Source: Mesorhizobium sp. AR07 (GTDB lineage Bacteria; Pseudomonadota; Alphaproteobacteria; Rhizobiales; Rhizobiaceae). Taken from it: a DNA stretch of 64,000 nt. Of this stretch, positions 53,268 through 61,060 are shown piece by piece. The stretch is taken from positions 5,202,501 to 5,266,500 of the forward strand of contig NZ_CP080525.1 of the NCBI RefSeq assembly GCF_024746815.1, read 5' to 3'. Position 1 is the stretch's first letter; each line of letters starts with the position of its first letter. Under the pieces are notes generated by a model. It was not told where the DNA came from. It saw nothing but the letters and a program-made list of their open reading frames with translations, and did no database searches. The position numbers were made by a program, and so were the translations under genes.

Positions 53268-55076
53268 ATGATGGCAGGCGCCCCCACCAGAAAGAGAAAA
53301 TTCCGCTCGCAGGAGTGGTTCGACAATCCCGACAATCCGGGCATGACGGCGCTTTATCTCGAGCGCTACCTGAACTACGGCCTGACGCGGGCCGAACTGA
53401 TGTCCGGCAAGCCGCTCATCGGCATCGCCCAGACCGGCTCGGATCTGTCACCCTGCAACCGCCATCACATCGAACTCGCCAAGCGCGTGCGCGAAGGCAT
53501 TGTCTCGATGGGCGGCATCCCGTTCGAATTCCCCTGCCATCCGATCCAGGAAACCGGCAAGCGCCCAACCGCGGCACTTGACCGCAACCTTGCCTATCTC
53601 AGCCTGGTCGAAGTGCTCTACGGCTATCCGCTCGATGGCGTGGTGCTGACCATCGGCTGCGACAAGACAACGCCGGCCCTGCTGATGGCGGCGGCCACCG
53701 TCAACATCCCGGCGATCGCGCTGTCGGTCGGCCCGATGCTCAACGGCTGGCACAAGGGCAAGCGCACGGGGTCCGGCACCATTGTCTGGGAATCGCGCCA
53801 GCGCCTGTCGGCCGGCGAGATCGGCTATGACGAGTTCATGGACATCGTCGCGTCCTCGGCGCCGTCCACCGGCTATTGCAACACCATGGGCACCGCCACG
53901 ACGATGAATTCGCTGGCCGAGGCGCTCGGCATGCAGCTGCCGGGCTCGGCCGCCATCCCCGCGCCCTATCGCGAGCGCGGCCAGATCGCCTACGAGACCG
54001 GAAAACGCATCGTCGACATGGTGCATGAGGATTTGAAGCCGTCCGACATCATGACGCGCAAGGCCTTCGAAAACGCCATCGTCGTCAATTCGGCGATTGG
54101 CGGCTCGACCAACGCGCCGATCCATCTCAACGCGATTGCCCGTCATCTCGGCGTACCACTCGACAATGACGACTGGCAGACGATCGGCCACAAGATCCCG
54201 CTCATCGTCAACTTGCAGCCGTCGGGCGAATATCTCGGCGAGGACTATCACCGTGCCGGCGGCGTGCCGGCCGTGGTTGCCGAGCTGATGAAGGCCGGAT
54301 TGCTGCCTTTCCCCGAAGCCGTGACCGTCAACGGCAAGTCGATCGGCGACAACTGCAAGGGGGTCGCCAACGAGAACACAGACGTCATCCGCACCGTCGC
54401 CGAACCGCTCAAGGCCAATGCCGGCTTCATCAACCTCCGGGGCAATCTGTTCGATTCGGCGATCATGAAGACCAGCGGCATCTCGCCGGAATTCCGCGAG
54501 CGTTATCTGTCCAATCCGAAAGACCCGGAAGCCTTCGAAGGCAATGCCATGGTCTTCGACGGACCAGAGGATTATCACGCCCGCATCGACGATCCGGCGC
54601 AGGGCATCGATGAACATACCATCCTGTTCATGCGCGGGGCCGGACCGATCGGCTACCCAGGCGGCGCCGAAGTCGTCAACATGCAGCCGCCGGCCTACCT
54701 CATCAAGAAGGGCATCCACGCGCTCGCCTGCATCGGTGACGGCCGCCAGTCCGGCACATCGGGCTCGCCATCGATCCTCAACGCCTCGCCGGAAGCCGCG
54801 ATTGGCGGCGGACTGGCGCTGCTCAAGACCGGCGACCGTGTCCGCATCGATCTGAGGAAGGGCACTGCCGACATCCTCGTCACCGACGACGAGATCACTC
54901 GCCGCCGCGCCGAACTGCAGAACAATGGCGGCTATCACTATCCCAAGCATCAGACGCCCTGGCAGGAAATCCAGCGCGGCATGGTCGCGCAGTTTTCAGA
55001 GGGAATGGTGCTGAAGCCGGCGGTGAAATACCTGGATGTGGCCCACACCAGCGGTGTCCCCAGGGACAATCACTGA
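53268..55076 (+). CDS. IlvD/Edd-family sugar-acid dehydratase (xylonate-dehydratase-like)
   Basis: A 602-residue dehydratase. Cluster cysteines are Cys63 (DLSPCNRHH), Cys131 (TIGCDKTTP) and Cys204 (GYCNTMGTA), the three-Cys [2Fe-2S] pattern of pentonate dehydratases. The N-terminal FRSQEWFDNPDNPGMTALYL and later GDGRQSGTSGSPSILNASPE closely resemble Caulobacter XylD (D-xylonate dehydratase), though L-arabonate or another aldonate is possible. It would make 2-keto-3-deoxy-sugar acid. The start ATG 53268 has GGAG three bases upstream; the next codon, also ATG, is better spaced. A perfect palindrome precedes it; tandem repeats follow its stop. Confidence 0.9.
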   Translation: MMAGAPTRKRKFRSQEWFDNPDNPGMTALYLERYLNYGLTRAELMSGKPLIGIAQTGSDLSPCNRHHIELAKRVREGIVSMGGIPFEFPCHPIQETGKRPTAALDRNLAYLSLVEVLYGYPLDGVVLTIGCDKTTPALLMAAATVNIPAIALSVGPMLNGWHKGKRTGSGTIVWESRQRLSAGEIGYDEFMDIVASSAPSTGYCNTMGTATTMNSLAEALGMQLPGSAAIPAPYRERGQIAYETGKRIVDMVHEDLKPSDIMTRKAFENAIVVNSAIGGSTNAPIHLNAIARHLGVPLDNDDWQTIGHKIPLIVNLQPSGEYLGEDYHRAGGVPAVVAELMKAGLLPFPEAVTVNGKSIGDNCKGVANENTDVIRTVAEPLKANAGFINLRGNLFDSAIMKTSGISPEFRERYLSNPKDPEAFEGNAMVFDGPEDYHARIDDPAQGIDEHTILFMRGAGPIGYPGGAEVVNMQPPAYLIKKGIHALACIGDGRQSGTSGSPSILNASPEAAIGGGLALLKTGDRVRIDLRKGTADILVTDDEITRRRAELQNNGGYHYPKHQTPWQEIQRGMVAQFSEGMVLKPAVKYLDVAHTSGVPRDNH

Positions 55077-55140
55077 TTACTCCCGGAGCAATCACGGATT
55101 GCTCCGGGGGCAATCATTGATTGCTCCGGGGACAATCCGC
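55067..55140. repeat. Tandem 22-bp repeats downstream of the dehydratase
   Basis: Three full units at exactly 22-base steps (55067, 55089, 55111) and a partial fourth (55133), each starting CAATCAnnGATT and ending CTCCCGGAG or CTCCGGGG. The first unit includes the dehydratase stop codon. Neighbouring units form hairpins, for example GGAGCAATC and GATTGCTCC (9 bases, loop ACG). There is no T-run, so as a terminator it is atypical. Confidence 0.8.
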
Positions 55141-55169
55141 GAGCGCCTGTACGCGGATGCTTACATAGA

Positions 55170-55256
55170 CGGCGACTTGATCCGGATCAGGTCGCCGTTC
55201 ACGATCCTTGACAAGCCCACGCGATGTATCCACCATCATGACAAGGGGTGCATCGC
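55170..55256. promoter_or_regulatory. Two dyads upstream of chrB
   Basis: CGGCGACTTGATCC (55170-55183) and GGATCAGGTCGCCG (55184-55197) form a 28-base palindrome with one mismatched pair. A second dyad pairs GCGATGTATCC (55221-55231) with GGGTGCATCGC (55246-55256). A -35-like TTGACA lies at 55208-55213 between them. ChrB is a chromate-responsive regulator in known systems, so either dyad could be its operator. Confidence 0.5.
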
Positions 55257-55320
55257 GACGACCCCGTGAGGCGTCAGCCCAACGTTCGCGTCCAAGCTTC
55301 TCTTCCAGGAGGTGGACGCC

Positions 55321-56145
55321 ATGCCGTCAACAACCGCTATCACCGTATCGCAGCTGTCCCGCCTGATCGGGCTGCCAGGCGCGCCGGCAATCATCGATGT
55401 TCGCATCGATGAGGATTTCGACGCCGATCCCCGCCTGTTGCCGGCCTCGATCCGGCGCGATTTCAAAACCGTTTCGGCGTGGGCCACCGAGTTCGCCGGC
55501 AAGCCGGTGGCGGTCGTCTGCCAGAAAGGGCGGAAACTCTCGCAAGGTGTGGTCGCATGGCTGCGCCATGAGGGGATTTCCGCCGAAACCCTCGAAGGAG
55601 GTTTCGAAGCCTGGCGCGATGCCGGGGGGATTCTGGTTCGCACCGACAATTTGCCGCCGCGCGATGAAAAAGGTCGCACGGTGTGGGTGACGCGGGCCCG
55701 TCCGAAGGTCGACCGCATCGCTTGCCCCTGGCTGATCCGGCGTTTCGTCGATCCTTACGCGATCTTCCTGTTTGTCGAGGCGGCCGAAGTGCCTGACGTG
55801 GCTGACCGCTTTCGGGCTGTGCCTTTCGACATCGACAATGTGTTCTGGAGCCATCGCGGCGAACGCTGCACCTTCGACACGATGATCGAGGAGTTCGGGC
55901 TGGAATCCGAGGCACTCGATCGCCTTGCCTTGATCGTGCGCGCGGCCGACACCGCAAGCCTCGATCTTGTTCCCCAGGCTGCCGGCTTCCTGGCTGCTTC
56001 GCTTGGTCTGTCGCGTATGTTTCGCGACGATCTGGAACAACTGGAGGCAGGCATGCTGCTCTACGATGCGTTCTTTCGTTGGTGTCGCGACGCCACTGAA
56101 GAAACGCACAACTGGCCCGGTGCAGGCGCGAGTAAACCATCATGA
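55321..56145 (+). CDS. chrB: Rhodanese-ChrB fusion, chromate-resistance regulator
   Basis: A 274-residue two-domain protein. Residues 1-110 are a rhodanese domain (APAIIDVRIDEDF; active-site loop with Cys67 in VVCQKGRKLSQG; LEGGFEAWRDAG). About 115-265 is the ChrB C-terminal domain (VWVTRARPKVDRIACPWLIR, then RFVDPYAIFLFV and GERCTFDTMIEEF). ChrB regulates or assists chromate efflux by ChrA. The ATG at 55321 has AGGAGGTGG seven bases upstream, the strongest ribosome-binding site noted in the window. The stop overlaps the chrA start (ATGA). Confidence 0.9.
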   Translation: MPSTTAITVSQLSRLIGLPGAPAIIDVRIDEDFDADPRLLPASIRRDFKTVSAWATEFAGKPVAVVCQKGRKLSQGVVAWLRHEGISAETLEGGFEAWRDAGGILVRTDNLPPRDEKGRTVWVTRARPKVDRIACPWLIRRFVDPYAIFLFVEAAEVPDVADRFRAVPFDIDNVFWSHRGERCTFDTMIEEFGLESEALDRLALIVRAADTASLDLVPQAAGFLAASLGLSRMFRDDLEQLEAGMLLYDAFFRWCRDATEETHNWPGAGASKPS

Positions 56146-57527
56146 GCGCGCTTGTGTCGCGAGATACCGCTGTCCAGGCGCCGGCTGCGCCGACCTTCAC
56201 CGAAGCCATGAAGGTCTGGGCAAGGATCGGACTGCTCAGCTTCGGCGGGCCGGCCGGGCAGATCGCATTGATGCACAAGGAGCTGGTCGAGGAGCGGCGC
56301 TGGATCGGCGAGCAGCGTTTCCTGCATGCGCTGAACTACTGCATGCTGCTGCCTGGCCCGGAAGCCCAGCAACTCGCCATCTATATCGGCTGGCTGCTGC
56401 ACAGGACGATCGGTGGCCTTGTCGCCGGCATCCTGTTCGTCGTGCCGGGCGCGCTCGTGATGCTCGTCCTGAGTGGCCTCTACGTGCTCTATGGCGACGT
56501 GCCGCTCGTCGAGGCGCTGTTTTTCGGGGTGAAGGCGGCGGTGCTTGCCATAGTCATCGAGGCGGTGATCCGGATCGGACGGCGTGCCCTGAAGAACCGG
56601 GTCATGGTGTCGATCGCGATCTCCGCCTTCGTCGCCATCTATGCGTTGAATGTACCGTTCCCGCTCATCATCCTGCTCGCGGGCCTGACAGGATGGCTGG
56701 GAAACCGCATTGCTCCGGCGCTGTTTTCAGGCTCGGCACACGGCAAGGACGATATTGCCGATATCAAGGGAGCGGTCGACCTGATGTTCGAGCGCGGCGA
56801 GTTGGCCCATCTCAGGCCGACGAAATGGCATGCGCCGCGCACCGTCGCGATCTGGCTGCCGATCTGGCTCGGGCCTGTTCTTGTGATCTGGTGGTTCACA
56901 GGCTCCGCAAGCGTGTGGACCGAGATAGGCCGGTTCTTCAGCCTCATGGCGGTCGTCACCTTCGGTGGCGCCTATGCGGTGCTTGCCTATGTCGCCCAGG
57001 CAGCCGTCCAGTCATTCGGCTGGCTCGCTCCTGGTGAAATGGTCGACGGTCTCGGGCTTGCCGAAACGACGCCAGGTCCGCTCATTCTGGTGTTGCAGTT
57101 CGTTGGCTTCATCGCCGCGTTCCGCCACTCCGGGTCGCTGGACCCGTTGCTTGCCGGATCGCTGGGGGCGTTGCTGACCTTGTGGGTCACGTTCACGCCC
57201 TGCTTCTTCTGGATATTCCTCGGCGCTCCCTATATCGAGGCTCTGCGCGGCAACAAGGCATTGTCGGCAGCGCTTGGCGCGATCACCGCCGCCGTTGTCG
57301 GGGTGATCATGAATCTGGCCCTCTGGTTTGCCTTGCACGTCATCTTCCGCGAGGTGCACGCGACGGGCCTCGGCATGAACGTGCCGGTGTTTTCGTCGAT
57401 CGACTGGCGCGCGGCGCTGCTTTCCTGTGCCACCATGATCGCCATCCTGAAGCTGAAAATCGGCATGCTGCCGACGCTTGCCGGATCTGCTCTGGCCGGT
57501 GTCTTGCTGCTGGCGGCAAGTGGTTAG
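56142..57527 (+). CDS. chrA: Chromate ion transporter
   Basis: A 461-residue long-chain CHR protein with two homologous halves. The first has VWARIGLLSFGGPAGQIALM, NYCMLLPGPEAQQLAIYIGW and an LVAGILFVVPGALVMLVLSG helix; the second has SLMAVVTFGGAYAVLAYVAQ, EMVDGLGLAETTPGPLILVL and FVGFIAAFR. The GG and PGP motifs are the substrate-path residues of ChrA, which expels chromate (or sulfate-like anions) from the cytoplasm. It is coupled to chrB by an ATGA overlap, and followed by a small gene 62 bases on. Confidence 0.94.
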   Translation: MSALVSRDTAVQAPAAPTFTEAMKVWARIGLLSFGGPAGQIALMHKELVEERRWIGEQRFLHALNYCMLLPGPEAQQLAIYIGWLLHRTIGGLVAGILFVVPGALVMLVLSGLYVLYGDVPLVEALFFGVKAAVLAIVIEAVIRIGRRALKNRVMVSIAISAFVAIYALNVPFPLIILLAGLTGWLGNRIAPALFSGSAHGKDDIADIKGAVDLMFERGELAHLRPTKWHAPRTVAIWLPIWLGPVLVIWWFTGSASVWTEIGRFFSLMAVVTFGGAYAVLAYVAQAAVQSFGWLAPGEMVDGLGLAETTPGPLILVLQFVGFIAAFRHSGSLDPLLAGSLGALLTLWVTFTPCFFWIFLGAPYIEALRGNKALSAALGAITAAVVGVIMNLALWFALHVIFREVHATGLGMNVPVFSSIDWRAALLSCATMIAILKLKIGMLPTLAGSALAGVLLLAASG

Positions 57528-57589
57528 ATGTCCGCCTTCCTTTGTATTCCGCTTGCGAACCACCTAAGTGGTTGGAAACGGATTGGACC

Positions 57590-57991
57590 ATGATGGCGGC
57601 ACGGCGCTCTTCCCTCGGCTTCCTCGGAATGTTCGGCCGCTCGGGCGACTTGAGACAGCTCGATGCGGCATTGCGTGGCGCCGACCTTCATCCCGCCCTC
57701 GTGCCGGAGGGGGTAAAACTCACCATCGTCAATCTGATGAAGGGTCGCTGGCCCGGCGAACCGCCCGGCCACGCCTACGCGGACGTGGCGCGGCTGTTCA
57801 GCTACTGCATTGCCGGACCGGAAGCTTTCGAGCGATCCAATGGCCTTCAGAACCGGCTGGATGCGGAACGCCGGATCGAAGCCGCCCTTGAAGCCGGAGA
57901 CAGCTTCGATGCACAAATCGTGCTGATGACGCTGCACGCCAAGCTGATCAGTGCCGAGGTCGTCGAGCGCTACGGGCTGAGCGCCGGCTAA
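57590..57991 (+). CDS. Uncharacterised 133-residue protein after chrA
   Basis: From ATG 57590 (the next codon is also ATG) a 133-residue soluble protein: SLGFLGMFGRSGDLRQLDAA, VPEGVKLTIVNLMKGRWPGE, then YADVARLFSYCIAGPEAFER and HAKLISAEVVERYGLSAG. It looks helical with no membrane segment. I do not recognise the family; its place after chrBA suggests a role in chromate resistance but may be coincidental. Its stop overlaps the convergent Rieske gene by 4 bases. Confidence 0.65.
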   Translation: MMAARRSSLGFLGMFGRSGDLRQLDAALRGADLHPALVPEGVKLTIVNLMKGRWPGEPPGHAYADVARLFSYCIAGPEAFERSNGLQNRLDAERRIEAALEAGDSFDAQIVLMTLHAKLISAEVVERYGLSAG

Positions 57992-59217
57992 GGCCGACCG
58001 ATCTCCTCGAGATACCAGCCGATATAGCGCAGTTCGTTGTATTCCATCGGCGCGATCGGACCCGGCACGAAATAGTGCGAGCGCACGCCGCGCGCGGTGT
58101 GCTCGATGATCTTCTTGTCTTCGTCGGTGGTGACCTTCCACAGCCAGGTCAGCTTTTCGAGGTCGTAGTCCTGGCCTTCGACCGCGTCGCCGCGCACCAG
58201 CCAGATCAGCTCCATCTCGCAGGTTCCCGCCGTCTTCGGAATGAAGCGGTAGATCATGCCGTGATCGGGATAGCAGACGAGAAAACTCGTGCCGCCGAGA
58301 TGGATGGAGGTGACGCCGCCATCATAATCGGTGAAGCGGCCCATCAGGGGTGCCACCGGCGAGCCGTCCTTGCTGCCGCTCGAAACGCCGTCATAGAGCG
58401 CGTAGCGGAAGGTATGGATGGCTTCCTGCCCGGCGGCCGAATTCTGCCAGCGGTCACCGCTGCCGATCTCGATGCCGAGCGCGCAGGTGCGCTGCTCCAT
58501 CGCGGCATTGAGCTGCTCGATCATCTCGGCCGGCTTTTCCAACGCGTGCGTCTGCGAGTATTCCGGATGCGCCGGCCCGCAGTGATAGCACTCGACATAG
58601 TTCTCGACGGCAAGCTTCCAGTTGGCGTCGACCGGATAGGTCTCGCGGTAGGCTACCTTGGCGTCACCCCAGCCATATTGGCCGCAGCTTGTGCGCAGCG
58701 ACTGTTCGATCGGGTCGAAATCCAGCGGCGTCTCGGCGAAGGAAATGAAGACCAGCCCAGCGGCGACGCGGACATGAAGCTTCTTCAGCCCGTGCGCCGT
58801 GCGGTCGAAATCCTTCGGCATCAGACGTGCGGCACGCAAGGATCCGTCATTGGAATAGGTCCAGGCGTGGTAGGGACAGACGAAGACCTTCGCATTGCCC
58901 CTTTCCTTGGTGCAGACCTCGGCGCCCCGGTGGCGGCAGACGTTGAGCATGGCATGGATGGTGCCGTCCATGCCGCGCGTCAGGATGACCGCCTCGTCAC
59001 CGAGCTTGAACAGCTCGAAATCGCCAGGGTTCGGAATGACGCTGGCATGTGCCAGGCAATGCCAGTGGCGGCGAAAGACGCGCTCCATGTCCCGCTCGAA
59101 GATCGCCTGCTCGTGATAGAAGGCGCGCGCCAGGCCATGACCCGCCCGGTGCGCCGCCACCAGGTGGTCGATCGCGTCAGCGGCATTGGAGGCTTGCTGG
59201 ATAGGGTGCACACTCAT
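57988..59217 (-). CDS. Rieske non-heme iron oxygenase alpha subunit (glycine-betaine-monooxygenase-like)
   Basis: A 409-residue ring-hydroxylating-type oxygenase. The Rieske [2Fe-2S] ligands are Cys94-x-His96 and Cys114-xx-His117 (NVCRHRGAEVC; VCPYHAWTYS). The catalytic iron pocket NYVECYHCGPAHPEY has His212 and His217, with Glu209 at the usual Asp bridge, as in choline/glycine betaine monooxygenases (GbcA) and stachydrine demethylase. It would remove an N-methyl as formaldehyde. The reductase partner is not in the window. It lies 64 bases downstream of the MttB-like gene on the same strand, likely one operon. Confidence 0.9.
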   Translation of the reverse strand: MSVHPIQQASNAADAIDHLVAAHRAGHGLARAFYHEQAIFERDMERVFRRHWHCLAHASVIPNPGDFELFKLGDEAVILTRGMDGTIHAMLNVCRHRGAEVCTKERGNAKVFVCPYHAWTYSNDGSLRAARLMPKDFDRTAHGLKKLHVRVAAGLVFISFAETPLDFDPIEQSLRTSCGQYGWGDAKVAYRETYPVDANWKLAVENYVECYHCGPAHPEYSQTHALEKPAEMIEQLNAAMEQRTCALGIEIGSGDRWQNSAAGQEAIHTFRYALYDGVSSGSKDGSPVAPLMGRFTDYDGGVTSIHLGGTSFLVCYPDHGMIYRFIPKTAGTCEMELIWLVRGDAVEGQDYDLEKLTWLWKVTTDEDKKIIEHTARGVRSHYFVPGPIAPMEYNELRYIGWYLEEIGRP

Positions 59218-59281
59218 TTGTCGTTCTGCCCGATGGTTGGTCCTGGGTGGTGGCTGTATGGCTGCACGAACTCGTCTCCGG

Positions 59282-60790
59282 CTAACCGCCCATGCGCGTG
59301 CGCGGCAGGTGGATCAGGTCGCCGAAGCGGGCACGCAGTCTGTCGTCGACCTGTTTTGGCACGTGGCGCGGAAATCGTTCGGCAAGAATGCGTTTCTTCT
59401 CGGCGATCGCGCGCAGCACTATATCAGGCCGGCCTTTTTCAATCCATTCCTTCGGCGAAGAACGATCGCCGAGCGCGGGATAGAAATGCTCGGTCTGCGT
59501 CAGCTTGAGCGTTTGTTCGTTGTCGAGGTAGTGCCCCGGGCCCTTGAGGCAGACTTCGGCGATACTGTCGATCGACAGGGCTTCGTCAGTCACTTCGATG
59601 CCACGCGCACAGCGCAGGCAATGACCGAGCATGTCATTGTCGATGACCAGGCTTTCCAGGCAAAAGCCGAGCAGCGAGGCATGCATGCCGGCCGATTCGT
59701 AGACCAGGTTGAGGCCGGAGAGGCCGGCCATCACATTGGTGATGCCCTTTTCGTAGCCGGATTGAATGTCGGGCAGTTTTGAATCCGTCATGCCGGCGGC
59801 GGAGCCCCCAGGCAAATCGTAGAATTGCGCCATCTGGGCGCAGGCCGCCGTTGCCACCGACTGTTCGGCCGAACCGCCGGCCATGGTGTTGGTGCGCAGG
59901 TCCGACATGAATGGCCAGGCGCCGAAGATCGCCGGATGGCCCGGCTTGAGCGCGTTGACATAGACGAGGCCGGCCAGCACTTCGGCCACCGCTTGCACGA
60001 CCGCGCCGGCCATGGCTGCGGGTGCGGTGGTGCCGGACTGGCCGGTCGAGAGCAGTAGGATCGGGATGCCGCCTTCAACGCAGGCTTCGAGCACGCCGCA
60101 GGCATCCTCGGCGAACTTCATCGGCGGCACGACGAACGAGTTGGAGTTGGAAACGAATGGCCGGGCGCGGAAATTCTCCTCGCCGCCGGCAATAGCATAG
60201 AGCATTTCGAGCGCCGGCTTCACATTCTCACGCACGGTGAAGGACGTTCCGACATGCTTCGATGTCCCCATCACGCAGGCGTAAAGCGTGTTGAAATCCA
60301 TCTCGAGCGGGTCGGCGATGTCGCGCGCCACCATCGGCCGCTGGAAGAAATGGATGTTGTCCAGCCCATCGACGATGCGGGCGGCATCATAAATGTCCAC
60401 CAGCTTGGATTCGCGGTACTCGCGCTTCTCCATATCCACCAGGTGAACGGCGATACCCGCCGTGCCGTAGTGCACACGCTTGCCCTGGACCACCATGTCG
60501 TGCCTGGCGTCCTGGCCGTGAAGTGTGAAATGCCGTGCCGCCCGCTTGATGGTATCGAGCACCAGCGCACGCGGAAAGCGGACACGGCCATCGTCGCCAT
60601 GGATCGCACCCGCCTTGGTCAGCACCTTTATGCAGGAAGGGATGGCATTGGCGAAGCCGACTGTCTCCAGAAGCGTCAGCACGCCCTCGTGGATACGCTC
60701 GCAGTCATCTCCGCGCAGCGGCGCGTAGCTGCCGCCCTCGATGGCCTGGTGTTGTGGTCCGGTGTCCCCCATCAGAGGAGCTGATCGCAT
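59282..60790 (-). CDS. Trimethylamine-methyltransferase (MttB) superfamily protein, non-pyrrolysine
   Basis: A 502-residue TIM-barrel methyltransferase of the MttB superfamily: LETVGFANAIPSCIKVLTKA near the N-terminus, then HFTLHGQDARHDMVVQ, LKPGHPAIFGAWPFMSDLRT, GGSAAGMTDSKLPDIQSGYE and the C-terminal YFPALGD-like HFYPALGDRSSPKEWIEKGR. The frame is uninterrupted, so no UAG-encoded pyrrolysine is used. A non-Pyl member from Desulfitobacterium (MtgB) is a glycine betaine:corrinoid methyltransferase, and a betaine-like substrate is plausible here. I start at ATG 60790, with AGGA 11 bases upstream. No corrinoid protein gene is adjacent. Confidence 0.88.
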   Translation of the reverse strand: MRSAPLMGDTGPQHQAIEGGSYAPLRGDDCERIHEGVLTLLETVGFANAIPSCIKVLTKAGAIHGDDGRVRFPRALVLDTIKRAARHFTLHGQDARHDMVVQGKRVHYGTAGIAVHLVDMEKREYRESKLVDIYDAARIVDGLDNIHFFQRPMVARDIADPLEMDFNTLYACVMGTSKHVGTSFTVRENVKPALEMLYAIAGGEENFRARPFVSNSNSFVVPPMKFAEDACGVLEACVEGGIPILLLSTGQSGTTAPAAMAGAVVQAVAEVLAGLVYVNALKPGHPAIFGAWPFMSDLRTNTMAGGSAEQSVATAACAQMAQFYDLPGGSAAGMTDSKLPDIQSGYEKGITNVMAGLSGLNLVYESAGMHASLLGFCLESLVIDNDMLGHCLRCARGIEVTDEALSIDSIAEVCLKGPGHYLDNEQTLKLTQTEHFYPALGDRSSPKEWIEKGRPDIVLRAIAEKKRILAERFPRHVPKQVDDRLRARFGDLIHLPRTRMGG

Positions 60791-61006
60791 GGCATGTCCT
60801 GTTTCGCAAAGACTGGAGCGCTGTGGACGACGGTCCGCCGGCATGTCCTGCTGTTCGACAGCCACTGGCATGGAAGCACTCCACCTTTATCGGCAGGAGC
60901 TCGTGGCGGTTGGTCCACCCTCGGCCTGCTTCTTCCCCTGACGCCGACTATGCCGCCGGCCCTGATCCATCCTATGAGCCAGCTGGACCAGTCACATGTG
61001 CCAGAA

Positions 61007-61044
61007 CTAAAATGACCGGAGCTGCTACGAGCGGCTCCGGTCAT
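61007..61044 (-). terminator. Intrinsic terminator of the MocR gene
   Basis: On the minus strand an 11-bp perfect stem (ATGACCGGAGC at 61012-61022 with GCTCCGGTCAT at 61034-61044) with an 11-base loop is followed by TTTTAG. It lies 17 bases after the MocR stop. Confidence 0.75.
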
Positions 61045-61060
61045 GAGATCGGTACGTTGG

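Noticed and set aside
53448..54950. 500-codon minus-strand frame opposite the sugar-acid dehydratase
   Set aside because: Antisense shadow of a gene with intact Cys ligands; composition is Asp/Arg/His-rich as in other shadows here.
55067..55140. CRISPR array
   Set aside because: The 22-bp units are directly adjacent with no spacers and there are no cas genes; tandem repeat instead.
59282..60790. Pyrrolysine-containing trimethylamine methyltransferase
   Set aside because: The frame has no in-frame UAG, so it is a non-pyrrolysine member of the superfamily.
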